From the NCBI RefSeq assembly GCF_003173035.1, contig NZ_QGLE01000009.1, positions 1 to 64,000 on the forward strand: 64,000 nucleotides of DNA, in the 5' to 3' direction. A model generated the notes under the pieces. The model did not search any database. It was not told the origin of the DNA and saw only the letters and a list, made by a program, of their open reading frames with translations. This document shows, in pieces, positions 56,827-64,000 of this stretch. This stretch comes from Zavarzinia aquatilis (GTDB lineage: Bacteria > Pseudomonadota > Alphaproteobacteria > Zavarziniales > Zavarziniaceae). The position numbers were made by a program, and so were the translations under genes. Numbering within the stretch: the stretch's first letter is position 1; each line of letters starts with the position of its first letter.

Positions 56827-58242
56827 ATGTCCGAAATCATTCCCGCAACGCTCGCCCTGCCGCTGCCCCTGATCGCCAGTCGCGAACAGGCGGTGCCCAT
56901 TCATTGCATCGTCAAGGGCGGGCTGGACGGCCTCGTCGACAAGGTGCCGCCTGCGGCGCTGCGCTTCGCCCGCGCGACCGGCTTCGACGGCAAGCCGGGC
57001 AGTCATCTTCTGGTGCCGGCGGCGGATGGCAGCCTCGGCCTCGTGCTGTTTGGCACCGGCGGCGCCTTCGAGAACGAGCCCTATGGCTTCGGCGCCCTGT
57101 CCGCCGCCCTGCCGCCGGGCACTTACGAGATCGCGACACCGCTCGGCCCCATCGAGGCGACGGCGGCGACGCTGGGCTGGGTCATGGGCCGCTACGCCTT
57201 CCGCCGCTACAAGGATGACGACGGCAAGCCGGCGCCCCTCCTTGTGCCCCCCGTCGGCGCCGATCTCGACCAGGTGCGGCGCACGGCCGAGGCGGTGTTC
57301 CTGATCCGCGATCTGGTCAATACCCCGGCCTCGGACCTCGGCCCGGCCGAACTCGCCGAGGCGGCCGTCCGGGTCGCGACGGCGCATGATGCCCGCGTGA
57401 ACATCATCGTCGGCGACGATCTGATCGAGGCCGGCTATCCCATGGTCCATGCCGTCGGCCGCGCCTCGGAGCGCAGCCCGCGCCTCATCGACCTGACCTG
57501 GGGCGAGGCCGGCCTGCCGCGCGTCACCCTCGTCGGCAAGGGCGTCTGCTTCGACACGGGCGGGCTGAACCTCAAGACCGGCAGCTACATGGCCCTGATG
57601 AAGAAGGACATGGGCGGCGCCGCCCATGTCCTCGGCCTTGCCCATATGATCATGGACGCCGGTCTGCCGGTGCGCCTGCGCGTGCTGATCCCCGCCGTGG
57701 AAAACTCCGTCTCGGGCAATGCCATGCGCCCGGGCGACGTGCTGAATTCGCGCAAGGGCCTCACCGTCGAGATCGGCGATACCGACGCCGAGGGCCGCCT
57801 GATCCTGGCCGATGCCCTGGCCGAGGCGGACGAGGAGCGGCCAGAGCTGCTGATCGACATGGCGACATTGACCGGGGCGGCCCGCGTCGCCCTCGGCCCC
57901 GATCTGCCGGCGATGTTCACGCCCGACGACGAACTGGCGGCGGCGATAACCGATGCCGGGCTCGACCAGCGCGATCCCGTCTGGCGCCTGCCGCTGTGGG
58001 CGCCCTACGACAAGTGGCTGGATTCGCGGGTCGCTGACCTCAACAACGTCTCGGACGGCGGCATGGCCGGCGCGGTGACCGCGGCCCTGTTCCTCAAGCG
58101 TTTCGTGACCGAAACCCCGTCCTGGGTGCATTTCGACGTCTTCGCCTGGGCACCCAAGCCGGGACCGGGCCGGCCCATCGGCGCGGAGGCCTATGCCATC
58201 CGCGCCCTTTATGCCCTGATCGCGGATCGTTACGGCGCATGA
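56827..58242 (+). CDS. Leucyl aminopeptidase family protein (M17)
   Basis: A 471-residue dinuclear-zinc aminopeptidase. Metal ligands and the catalytic Lys are visible in LVGKGVCFDTGGLNLK and KKDMGGAAHV; the second signature reads GDTDAEGRLILADAL, with Asp where most members have Asn (NTDAEGRL). The N-terminal domain is the usual macrodomain-like region but short. Slightly shorter than PepA (about 500). It is translationally coupled by ATGA to an NlpC/P60 gene, a common alphaproteobacterial pair that may recycle cell-wall peptides. Confidence 0.93.
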   Translation: MSEIIPATLALPLPLIASREQAVPIHCIVKGGLDGLVDKVPPAALRFARATGFDGKPGSHLLVPAADGSLGLVLFGTGGAFENEPYGFGALSAALPPGTYEIATPLGPIEATAATLGWVMGRYAFRRYKDDDGKPAPLLVPPVGADLDQVRRTAEAVFLIRDLVNTPASDLGPAELAEAAVRVATAHDARVNIIVGDDLIEAGYPMVHAVGRASERSPRLIDLTWGEAGLPRVTLVGKGVCFDTGGLNLKTGSYMALMKKDMGGAAHVLGLAHMIMDAGLPVRLRVLIPAVENSVSGNAMRPGDVLNSRKGLTVEIGDTDAEGRLILADALAEADEERPELLIDMATLTGAARVALGPDLPAMFTPDDELAAAITDAGLDQRDPVWRLPLWAPYDKWLDSRVADLNNVSDGGMAGAVTAALFLKRFVTETPSWVHFDVFAWAPKPGPGRPIGAEAYAIRALYALIADRYGA

Positions 58243-59108
58243 GCGGCTTCGACCGCCGGCTGACCCCGGCCCGCGACGACCTCGCCGCCGACTTCCTCGA
58301 GGGCAAGGTCGCGGCCGCGCGCTTCGTGCCCGGCGAGGCGTTCCATGTGATCGTGCCCCATGCCGCCCTGCGGCCCCGGCCGGAAGCCGCCGCCAGCCTC
58401 GACACAGAAGTCCTCTATGGCGAGGATTTCACGGTCTATGAGGACCGCAAGGACGGCTGGCTCTGGGGTCAGCTCGGCACCGACGGTTATGTCGGCTACG
58501 TGCCCCGGGCGGCGTTGACGCGGGGGCCGGCGCCGCTTGCCACCCATGTCGTCGCCGTGCCGCGCACCCATCTCTATCCCGCGCCCGACCTGAAACGGCC
58601 GGCGGTGATCGCCCTGTCCATGGGCGCCCGTCTCGCGGTCGAAGGGGCGAGCGCGGACGGGCGCTGGCGGCGTCTGTCCTGCGGCCGCTTCGTCTTCGCC
58701 GCCCATGCGGCGCCGCTCGTCGCGACGGTTCCCGATATCGTCGCGACGGCGGAAAGTTTCCTCGGCACGCCCTATCTCTGGGGCGGACGGACGGCGGAGG
58801 GCATCGACTGTTCCGGCCTGGTCCAGATCGCCTGCGCCCGCGCCGGCATCGCCGCGCCGCGCGACAGCGATCTTCAGGCCGGATTCGGCAGCCCGGTCGC
58901 GGAAGGCGACATCCGCCGGGGCGATATCCTGTGTTATCCGGGCCATGTCGCCCTCGCCCGGGGCGACGGCAGCGTGGTTCATGCCACGGCGGCGGTCATG
59001 GCCGTCACCGTCGAGCCCCGCGCCGCCCTCGAAGACCGGGTCCGGCAGGAACGAGGCCTTGCGCCGGGCGTGCCCGCCCTGCGCGCAATCCGGCGCCCTG
59101 GGAACTGA
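58239..59108 (+). CDS. NlpC/P60 family peptidase with SH3 domains
   Basis: A 289-residue cysteine peptidase, probably cleaving gamma-D-glutamyl-diaminopimelate bonds. Two bacterial SH3-type domains are likely at about 35-95 (VLYGEDFTVYEDRKDGWLWG) and 100-160. The NlpC/P60 domain follows with Cys191 in GGRTAEGIDCSGLVQ and His236 in CYPGHVALA. There is no signal peptide, so it is likely cytoplasmic and acts on recycled peptides. Overlaps the aminopeptidase gene by 4 bases. Confidence 0.92.
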   Translation: MSGFDRRLTPARDDLAADFLEGKVAAARFVPGEAFHVIVPHAALRPRPEAAASLDTEVLYGEDFTVYEDRKDGWLWGQLGTDGYVGYVPRAALTRGPAPLATHVVAVPRTHLYPAPDLKRPAVIALSMGARLAVEGASADGRWRRLSCGRFVFAAHAAPLVATVPDIVATAESFLGTPYLWGGRTAEGIDCSGLVQIACARAGIAAPRDSDLQAGFGSPVAEGDIRRGDILCYPGHVALARGDGSVVHATAAVMAVTVEPRAALEDRVRQERGLAPGVPALRAIRRPGN

Positions 59109-59173
59109 CACGCTGAACTGAACCGGACGAGACCCTGCGCCGTATCTCCCATACGCAATGGGGAGACACGGCG

Positions 59174-59710
59174 ATGGGACTGGGCAGACTGTGCGGCATG
59201 GCGCTGGCCTTCGCGCTGGGCGGCTGCGGCGGCATGAATGTCGAGGATTTCGAGGGCAAGACGCCGGAATTGCGCATCGAGCGCTATTTCGCCGGCAAGA
59301 CCAGCGCCTGGGGCATTTTCGAGGACCGCTTCGGCACCCTGCGGCGCCAGTTCACCGTCGACATCACCGGCACCTTCGACGGGCAGCTGCTGACCCTCGA
59401 GGAAAACTTCCTCTACAGCGACGGCGAGACGGAACGGCGGGTCTGGACCATCCGCCCGGGCGACGACGGCCGCTATGAAGGCAAGGCCGACGGCGTTGTC
59501 GGCATCGCGCGGGGGCAGGCGGCGGGCAATGCCCTGAACTGGCGCTATGATTTCGACCTGAAGGTCGGCGACGGCACCTGGCGGGTCGCCTTCGACGACT
59601 GGCTCTATCTCCAGCCGGGCGACGTCATCGTCAACCGCGCGAAAGTGACGCGCTTTGGCATCGAGATCGGGGAGATCACACTGTTTTTCTCGAAGCCCGC
59701 AGGCGTGTAA
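59174..59710 (+). CDS. DUF3833 family lipoprotein
   Basis: A 178-residue lipoprotein. The leader GLGRLCGMALAFALGGCGG ends in a lipobox (LGGC, Cys 18). The mature part is a beta-rich DUF3833 domain (FAGKTSAWGIFEDRFGTLRR, LTLEENFLYSDGETERR, VRT-like WLYLQPGDVIVNRAKVTRFG). Members are of unknown function and usually envelope-bound. A clear ribosome site (GGGGAGA) precedes the ATG. Confidence 0.88.
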   Translation: MGLGRLCGMALAFALGGCGGMNVEDFEGKTPELRIERYFAGKTSAWGIFEDRFGTLRRQFTVDITGTFDGQLLTLEENFLYSDGETERRVWTIRPGDDGRYEGKADGVVGIARGQAAGNALNWRYDFDLKVGDGTWRVAFDDWLYLQPGDVIVNRAKVTRFGIEIGEITLFFSKPAGV

Positions 59711-59717
59711 CCTTGAA

Positions 59718-59803
59718 CTCGTCATCCCGGCGAAGGCCGGGATCTTTAACAGGCAAAGGCGCCTTGATCGTTACAAGGTCCCGGCCTTCGCCGGGACGAC
59801 GAG
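59718..59803. repeat. Palindromic repeat pair at the 3' end of hyi
   Basis: CTCGTCATCCCGGCGAAGG begins the left unit (palindrome ATCCCGGCGAAGGCCGGGAT, 59723-59742) and the right unit is its near-exact reverse complement (palindrome GTCCCGGCCTTCGCCGGGAC, 59778-59797). The 86-base element as a whole is thus a large inverted repeat. Its right unit lies inside the coding end of hyi. Confidence 0.82.
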
Positions 59804-60580
59804 ATGGGACAGGTCTGAGCGCCGTAGCCAGCCGAGGCCGGCCAGCGTGCCCGCGCGCGGGACATATTCGCAGCCGACGAAGCCGGTGTAACCCATGCGA
59901 TCCAGTTCGTCGAACAGGAAGGGGTGGTTCAACTCCTCCCCGTCCGGCTCGTGGCGGGAGGGGACGCTGGCGACCTGGACATGGCCGATCAGCGGCAGCA
60001 GGCGGCGCAGGGCCATGGTCACGTCGCCATGCAGGATCTGGCGGTGATAGATGTCGAACTGCAGCCGCAGGTTCGGCTGGGCGAGGTCGCGGATCAGGTC
60101 TTCGGCGAAGGCGAAATCGTCGAGGAAGTAACCCGGCATGGATCGCCGGTTGATCGGCTCGATCAGCAGCTCGATACCCCGGGCGTCCAGCATTTCGGCG
60201 GCGTGAAGGACGGCGCGGCGATAGGCGGCCCGGGCCTCCGCCGCGCCCCGGTCGGCGAGGCCGGCCATCAGATGCAGGCGGCGCGCCCCGGTTGCCTCGG
60301 CGTAGGGGATCGCCCGCTCGATGCCGGCCTTCAGATCGTCGAACCGATCCGGCAGGGCGGCGAGGCCGCGCTCCCCCGCCGCCCAGTCGCCCGGCGGCAG
60401 GTTGAACAGCGCGAGTTCGAGGCCGTTGCGCGCCAGGCGGTCGGCGATCGCCTCCGGCGCATGGTCGTAAGGGAAGAGGAATTCGACCGCCGGGAAGCCG
60501 GCATCGGCCGCCGCCGCGAAACGGTCGAGGAAGGACCATTCGCCGAACATCAGGCTGAGGTTGGCGGCGAAGCGCGGCAT
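59771..60580 (-). CDS. hyi: Hydroxypyruvate isomerase family protein
   Basis: A 269-residue TIM-barrel sugar isomerase that interconverts hydroxypyruvate and tartronate semialdehyde. Typical stretches are MPRFAANLSLMFGEWSFLDR, FPYDHAPEAIADRL, LLIEPINRRSMPGYFLDD, LQFDIYHRQILHGD and VGCEYVPRAGT. The last residues (HLVVPAKAGTL) are encoded by a palindromic repeat that also supplies the stop codon, so the native C-terminus has been replaced or extended. It follows yejF by 5 bases and shares its transcript. Confidence 0.9.
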   Translation of the reverse strand: MPRFAANLSLMFGEWSFLDRFAAAADAGFPAVEFLFPYDHAPEAIADRLARNGLELALFNLPPGDWAAGERGLAALPDRFDDLKAGIERAIPYAEATGARRLHLMAGLADRGAAEARAAYRRAVLHAAEMLDARGIELLIEPINRRSMPGYFLDDFAFAEDLIRDLAQPNLRLQFDIYHRQILHGDVTMALRRLLPLIGHVQVASVPSRHEPDGEELNHPFLFDELDRMGYTGFVGCEYVPRAGTLAGLGWLRRSDLSHLVVPAKAGTL

Positions 60581-60585
60581 GGCCG

Positions 60586-62187
60586 TCAGCGGTTCAGCAG
60601 GGCGGCGTCGATCAACGCCTTGGTATAGGCTTCGCGCGGGGCGGCGATCACGTCATCGACCGCGCCGGTCTCGACGATGCGGCCGGCGCGCATCACGATC
60701 ATGCGATGGCTCATGGCCCGGACCACCTTCAGGTCGTGGGAAATGAACAGATAGGCGAAGCCCCGCTTTTCCTGCAGGCCGCGCAGCAGGTCGACGATCT
60801 GGCCCTGAATCGAACGGTCGAGGGCGGAGGTCGGCTCGTCCAGCACGACGAGATCGGGATCGAGCGCGAGGGCCCGGGCGATCGCCACCCGCTGACGCTG
60901 CCCGCCCGAGAATTCGTGGGGGAAACGGTCGATCATCTCGGGGTCGAGGCCGACTTCGGCCAGGGCCTCCTGTACCCTCGCGCGTCGCGCCCCGCTATCG
61001 TGCGCGAGACCATGGGCGGCGAGGCCTTCGCCCACCACCTCGCCGATGGTCATGCGCGGGCTGAGGCTGCCGTAGGGGTCCTGGAACACGATCTGGAAGC
61101 ACTTCCGCCGGGCCCGCAGGGCGGCGCCCGAGAGCCGGCGCAAATCCTCGCCGAGGAACACGACTCGTCCCGTGGAGCGGATGAGGCGCAGGAGGGCGAA
61201 GCCGAGGGTGGACTTGCCCGAGCCGCTCTCGCCGACGATGGCCAGGGTCTCGCCCCGGCGCACCGACAGGCTGGCGCCGTCGACGGCGACAAGCTCGCTC
61301 AAGGTGCCCCCGAACAGCCCGCGCTTCAGGGCGAAGGCGACGCGGATGTCCTGCGCCGACAGCACCTCGGGCGCATCCGCCGGCACCGGCGCCGGGCGGC
61401 CCTTCGGCTCCGCCTCGATCAGATGGCGGGTATAGGGATGACGCGGGTGCTCGAAGATCGTCGCGGTCGGCGCTTCCTCGACCAGCAGGCCTTCGTGCAT
61501 CACCGCGACGCGGCTGGCGTGGCGGCGCACGATGGCGAGATTATGGGTGATCAGCAGAAGGCCGAGACCCCGGCGGCGCACGAGGTCCTGCAACAGGTCG
61601 AGGATCTTCGATTCGACCGTGACGTCGAGGGCGGTGGTCGGCTCGTCGGCGATCAGCAGTTTCGGATCGCCGGCCAGCGCCATGGCGATCATCACCCGCT
61701 GGCGCTGCCCGCCCGAGAGTTCGTGCGGAAAGGCGTCCAGCCGGTCGGCGAGGGCATCCAATCCCACTTCGCGCAGCAATTCGCCGACCCGGGTACGGCG
61801 GCCGGCGGCGTCGAGCGCGGTGTGCAGGCTCAGCACTTCCTCGATCTGGCGGCCGATCCGGTGCAGCGGGTTCAGCGCCGTCATCGGTTCCTGAAAGATC
61901 ATGGCGGCGACACCGCCGCGCAGGGCGCGCAGGGTCTCGTCGTCGGCCCCGATCATCTCGTGGCCGTCGAGGCGGATGGAGCCCTGCGGATTGCTGCCCT
62001 GTCCCTTCGGCAGCAGTTGCAGGACCGACAGCGCGGTGACCGATTTGCCCGAGCCGCTTTCACCGACGAGGGCGACGATCTCGCCGGCATCGACGGTCAG
62101 GCTGACACCCCGGACGACGTCGCGCGGGCCGGCCTCGGTCCTGAAGCGGGCGACGAGATCGCGGATCGCGAGCAGGGGCGCGCTCAT
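60586..62187 (-). CDS. yejF: Peptide ABC transporter ATPase YejF (two domains)
   Basis: A 533-residue protein with two fused ATPase domains, the YejF form of oligopeptide importers. Each has Walker A (GESGSGKSV and GESGSGKST), signature (LSGGQRQR and FSGGQRQR) and Walker B (LLIADEPTTALD and LVVLDEPTSALD), plus an oligopeptide-type C-terminal tail (HPYTRHL). It is overlapped by yejE (ATGA at 62184). A much longer open frame upstream is a shadow of yejE. The transporter type imports peptides such as microcin C in other bacteria. Confidence 0.95.
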   Translation of the reverse strand: MSAPLLAIRDLVARFRTEAGPRDVVRGVSLTVDAGEIVALVGESGSGKSVTALSVLQLLPKGQGSNPQGSIRLDGHEMIGADDETLRALRGGVAAMIFQEPMTALNPLHRIGRQIEEVLSLHTALDAAGRRTRVGELLREVGLDALADRLDAFPHELSGGQRQRVMIAMALAGDPKLLIADEPTTALDVTVESKILDLLQDLVRRRGLGLLLITHNLAIVRRHASRVAVMHEGLLVEEAPTATIFEHPRHPYTRHLIEAEPKGRPAPVPADAPEVLSAQDIRVAFALKRGLFGGTLSELVAVDGASLSVRRGETLAIVGESGSGKSTLGFALLRLIRSTGRVVFLGEDLRRLSGAALRARRKCFQIVFQDPYGSLSPRMTIGEVVGEGLAAHGLAHDSGARRARVQEALAEVGLDPEMIDRFPHEFSGGQRQRVAIARALALDPDLVVLDEPTSALDRSIQGQIVDLLRGLQEKRGFAYLFISHDLKVVRAMSHRMIVMRAGRIVETGAVDDVIAAPREAYTKALIDAALLNR

Positions 62188-63218
62188 GGTCCCCGCCTCG
62201 GATCGAAGGCGTCGCGCGTCGCCTCGCCGATGAAGACGAGCAGGGAAAGCAGCAGGGCGACGGTGCAGAAGGCCGACAGCGGTATCCACGGCGCCTGCAC
62301 CGCGAGATCCTTGGCCTGTGACAGCAGCTTGCCGAGGGACGGCGCCGATTGCTGCAGGCCGAAACGCAGGTAATCGAGGGAGGTCAGGGTGGCGATGGAG
62401 CCGTTCATGACGAAGGGCAGCATGGTCACGGTCGCGACCAGCGTGTTGGGCAGGACATGGCGGAGCATGATGCGGATATTGGTCAGGCCCAGGGCCCGCG
62501 CCGCCCGCACATAATCGAAATTGCGCGCCCGCAGGGCCTCGGCCCGGACGAGACCGACCAGTTCCATCCACGAGAACAGCAGCATGATGCCGAGCAGCCA
62601 GAAGAAGCTGGGCTCGATCACCGCCGACAGGATGATGAGGAGGTAAAGGACCGGCATCCCCGACCAGATTTCGATGAAACGCTGCATCAGAAGATCGGTC
62701 AGCCCGCCCAGGAAACCCTGCGCGAGGCCGGCGAGCACGCCGACGATGCTGGAGGCGACGGTGAGGGCAAGGCCGAACAGGATCGAGATGCGAAAGCCAT
62801 AGATCAGCGTCGCCGCGATGTCGTGGCCGTCGTTGTCGGTGCCGAGCCAGTTGAGGGCGGAGGGCGGCGCCGGATAGGGCGCGACCTCGCGCACCACCGT
62901 GTCCCACGAGAAGGGGATCAGGGGCCAGATCACCGTGGCGCCCTTCTCGGCGAAAAGCTCGCGCAGGAAGGGCGCGGTGTAATCGGCTGAGGTCTCGAAA
63001 TCGCCGCCCAGTTCGGTCTCGGTGTAATCGACCAGGGTCGGGAAATAGGATTTCCCTTCCATCTGGATATAGAGCGGCCGGTCGTTGGCGATGAATTCGG
63101 CGAACAGGCTGAGGCCGAACAGGCTGAGGAAAATCCACAAGGACCAGAAACCCCGCCGGTTGGCGCGGAACCGCTTCAGCCGGCGGAGGGTGAGGGGGGT
63201 GAGGGCGCGGCCGGCCAT
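62184..63218 (-). CDS. yejE: Peptide ABC transporter permease YejE
   Basis: A 344-residue permease of the DppC/OppC group with a YejE-type long periplasmic insertion after the first helix (about 22-40). The insert NDRPLYIQMEGKSYFPTLVD and GTDNDGHDIAATLIYGFRIS (the dipeptide-permease motif) are characteristic. Six helices are predicted, with the EAA loop near ARALGLTNIRIMLRHVLPN. It starts 2 bases after yejB ends. Confidence 0.95.
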   Translation of the reverse strand: MAGRALTPLTLRRLKRFRANRRGFWSLWIFLSLFGLSLFAEFIANDRPLYIQMEGKSYFPTLVDYTETELGGDFETSADYTAPFLRELFAEKGATVIWPLIPFSWDTVVREVAPYPAPPSALNWLGTDNDGHDIAATLIYGFRISILFGLALTVASSIVGVLAGLAQGFLGGLTDLLMQRFIEIWSGMPVLYLLIILSAVIEPSFFWLLGIMLLFSWMELVGLVRAEALRARNFDYVRAARALGLTNIRIMLRHVLPNTLVATVTMLPFVMNGSIATLTSLDYLRFGLQQSAPSLGKLLSQAKDLAVQAPWIPLSAFCTVALLLSLLVFIGEATRDAFDPRRGP

Positions 63219-63219
63219 G

Positions 63220-64000
63220 TCAGCTCTCGCGCCGCTCGAAGTCGATGCGGGGGTCGACCAGCGTATAGGTGAAATCGGAGACGATGCTGGTCAGCAGCCC
63301 GATCAGCGAGAACAGATAGAGCGTGCCGAAGATGATCGGATAATCCCGCTTCTCCGCCGCCTGAAAGCCGAGCAGCCCCAGCCCGTCGAGGGAGAAGATC
63401 ACCTCGGTCAGCAGCGACGAGGTGAAGAGGATGCCGATGAAGGCGGCGGGAAAGCCGGCGATGACGATCAGCATGGCGTTGCGAAAGACATGCCGGTAGA
63501 GGATGCGCCCCTCGCCGAGGCCCTTGGCCCGGGCGGTCACGACATATTGCTTGTTGATCTCGTCGAGGAAGGAATTCTTGGTCAGCAGGGTCAGGGTGGC
63601 GAAGCCGCCGATCACCATGGACAGCACGGGCAGCGCCATGTGCCAGGCGTAGTCGCCGATCTTCTGCCACAGGCCAAGATCGTGGAAATTGTCCGAGACG
63701 AGGCCGCGCAAGGGAAAGATCGACCAGAAGCTGCCGCCGGCGAAAAAGACGATGAGCAGCACGGCGACGAGGAAGGATGGCACGGCATAGCCGAGCACGA
63801 TGGCGCCCGAGGTCCAGACGTCGAAACGGCTGCCGTCCCGCACCGCCTTGGCGATGCCGAGTGGGATCGAGATGAAATAGACGAGGAGGGTGGTCCACAG
63901 GCCGAGGGAAATCGACACCGGCAGCTTGTCGAGCACAAGGTCGATCACCGGCCGGGCCTGGAAGAAACTGGTGCCGAGGTCGAAGCGCAGGTAGTCGCCC
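63220..64000 (-). CDS. yejB: Peptide ABC transporter permease YejB (partial)
   Basis: The C-terminal 259 residues of a DppB/OppB-type permease; the frame is open to the window edge, reading [18 protein letters not shown] before the GTG that could be mistaken for a start at 63948. The permease motif ([19 protein letters not shown]) and helices around [14 protein letters not shown] and [16 protein letters not shown] are clear. The substrate-binding protein gene yejA would be expected just beyond the edge. Confidence 0.93.
   Translation of the reverse strand, partial: GDYLRFDLGTSFFQARPVIDLVLDKLPVSISLGLWTTLLVYFISIPLGIAKAVRDGSRFDVWTSGAIVLGYAVPSFLVAVLLIVFFAGGSFWSIFPLRGLVSDNFHDLGLWQKIGDYAWHMALPVLSMVIGGFATLTLLTKNSFLDEINKQYVVTARAKGLGEGRILYRHVFRNAMLIVIAGFPAAFIGILFTSSLLTEVIFSLDGLGLLGFQAAEKRDYPIIFGTLYLFSLIGLLTSIVSDFTYTLVDPRIDFERRES

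Noticed and set aside
60586-63138. 850-codon frame that would fuse yejF to an upstream Arg/Pro-rich protein
   Set aside because: The first 316 codons are the out-of-frame image of yejE; YejF starts at 62187 on an ATGA overlap.
63220-63948. Complete yejB starting at 63948
   Set aside because: The frame stays open to the window edge with family-like residues, so the GTG at 63948 is internal and the gene is cut by the window.

Overview
This is a GC-rich chromosomal window from an alphaproteobacterium. Pointers to that group are the serC-serA pair with a structured leader, the tkt/gap/pgk/class I aldolase cluster next to zapA and a 6S-like RNA, a DUF2794 gene, a NodT-type efflux lipoprotein and the complete ccmABCDEFGHI set. 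A Rhodospirillales-like relative seems plausible, but the sequence alone does not prove it. I saw no rRNA, tRNA, CRISPR array, transposase or prophage.

Layout. 1-7334: end of an outer-membrane barrel gene, then an iron-uptake block (PepSY membrane protein, TonB-dependent siderophore receptor, PiuC/YbiX-like dioxygenase, exbB-exbD-tonB) in which three promoters share a Fur-like 15-mer. 7424-12034: a MacA-MacB-NodT tripartite exporter. 12177-15652: a TTC38-like protein and a LysR regulator divergent from an aldo/keto reductase.

15723-32804 is the accessory heart of the window. It holds a MarR regulator, an acyl-CoA ligase, a soluble cytochrome P450 with its own [2Fe-2S] ferredoxin, an aldehyde dehydrogenase, a dienoyl-CoA isomerase, an NTF2-like protein, a small membrane protein and an MMPL/RND transporter. 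These are followed by a set of envelope proteins: a Tat-exported DUF1329 protein, a YCF48-like beta-propeller, a DUF1302 barrel, a barrel protein with an odd Gly/Leu-rich tail, and a second Tat-exported DUF1329 protein. I read this as one system that moves a hydrophobic substrate through the envelope, oxidises it, activates it to a CoA ester and passes it to beta-oxidation. A shared motif at three promoter positions suggests joint control, perhaps by the MarR protein. The substrate is unknown.

32899-50532: aconitase, a crotonase, cytochrome c maturation genes ccmA-ccmI (with repeat elements inserted between ccmA and ccmB and inside ccmH, both without breaking translation), a small unknown gene, a Nudix hydrolase, thiE, and the aldolase/pgk/gap/tkt block. 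50777-55455: a coiled-coil protein, zapA, a 6S RNA candidate, a large hairpin, serA and serC with a hairpin leader, and a DUF2794 gene. 55463-64000: a methyltransferase, a glutathione S-transferase, an M17 aminopeptidase, an NlpC/P60 hydrolase, a DUF3833 lipoprotein, hydroxypyruvate isomerase and the yejB-yejE-yejF peptide ABC transporter (yejB runs off the end).

A family of short palindromic repeats built on CCCGGCGAAGGCCGGG recurs in gaps and in the ends of two genes.
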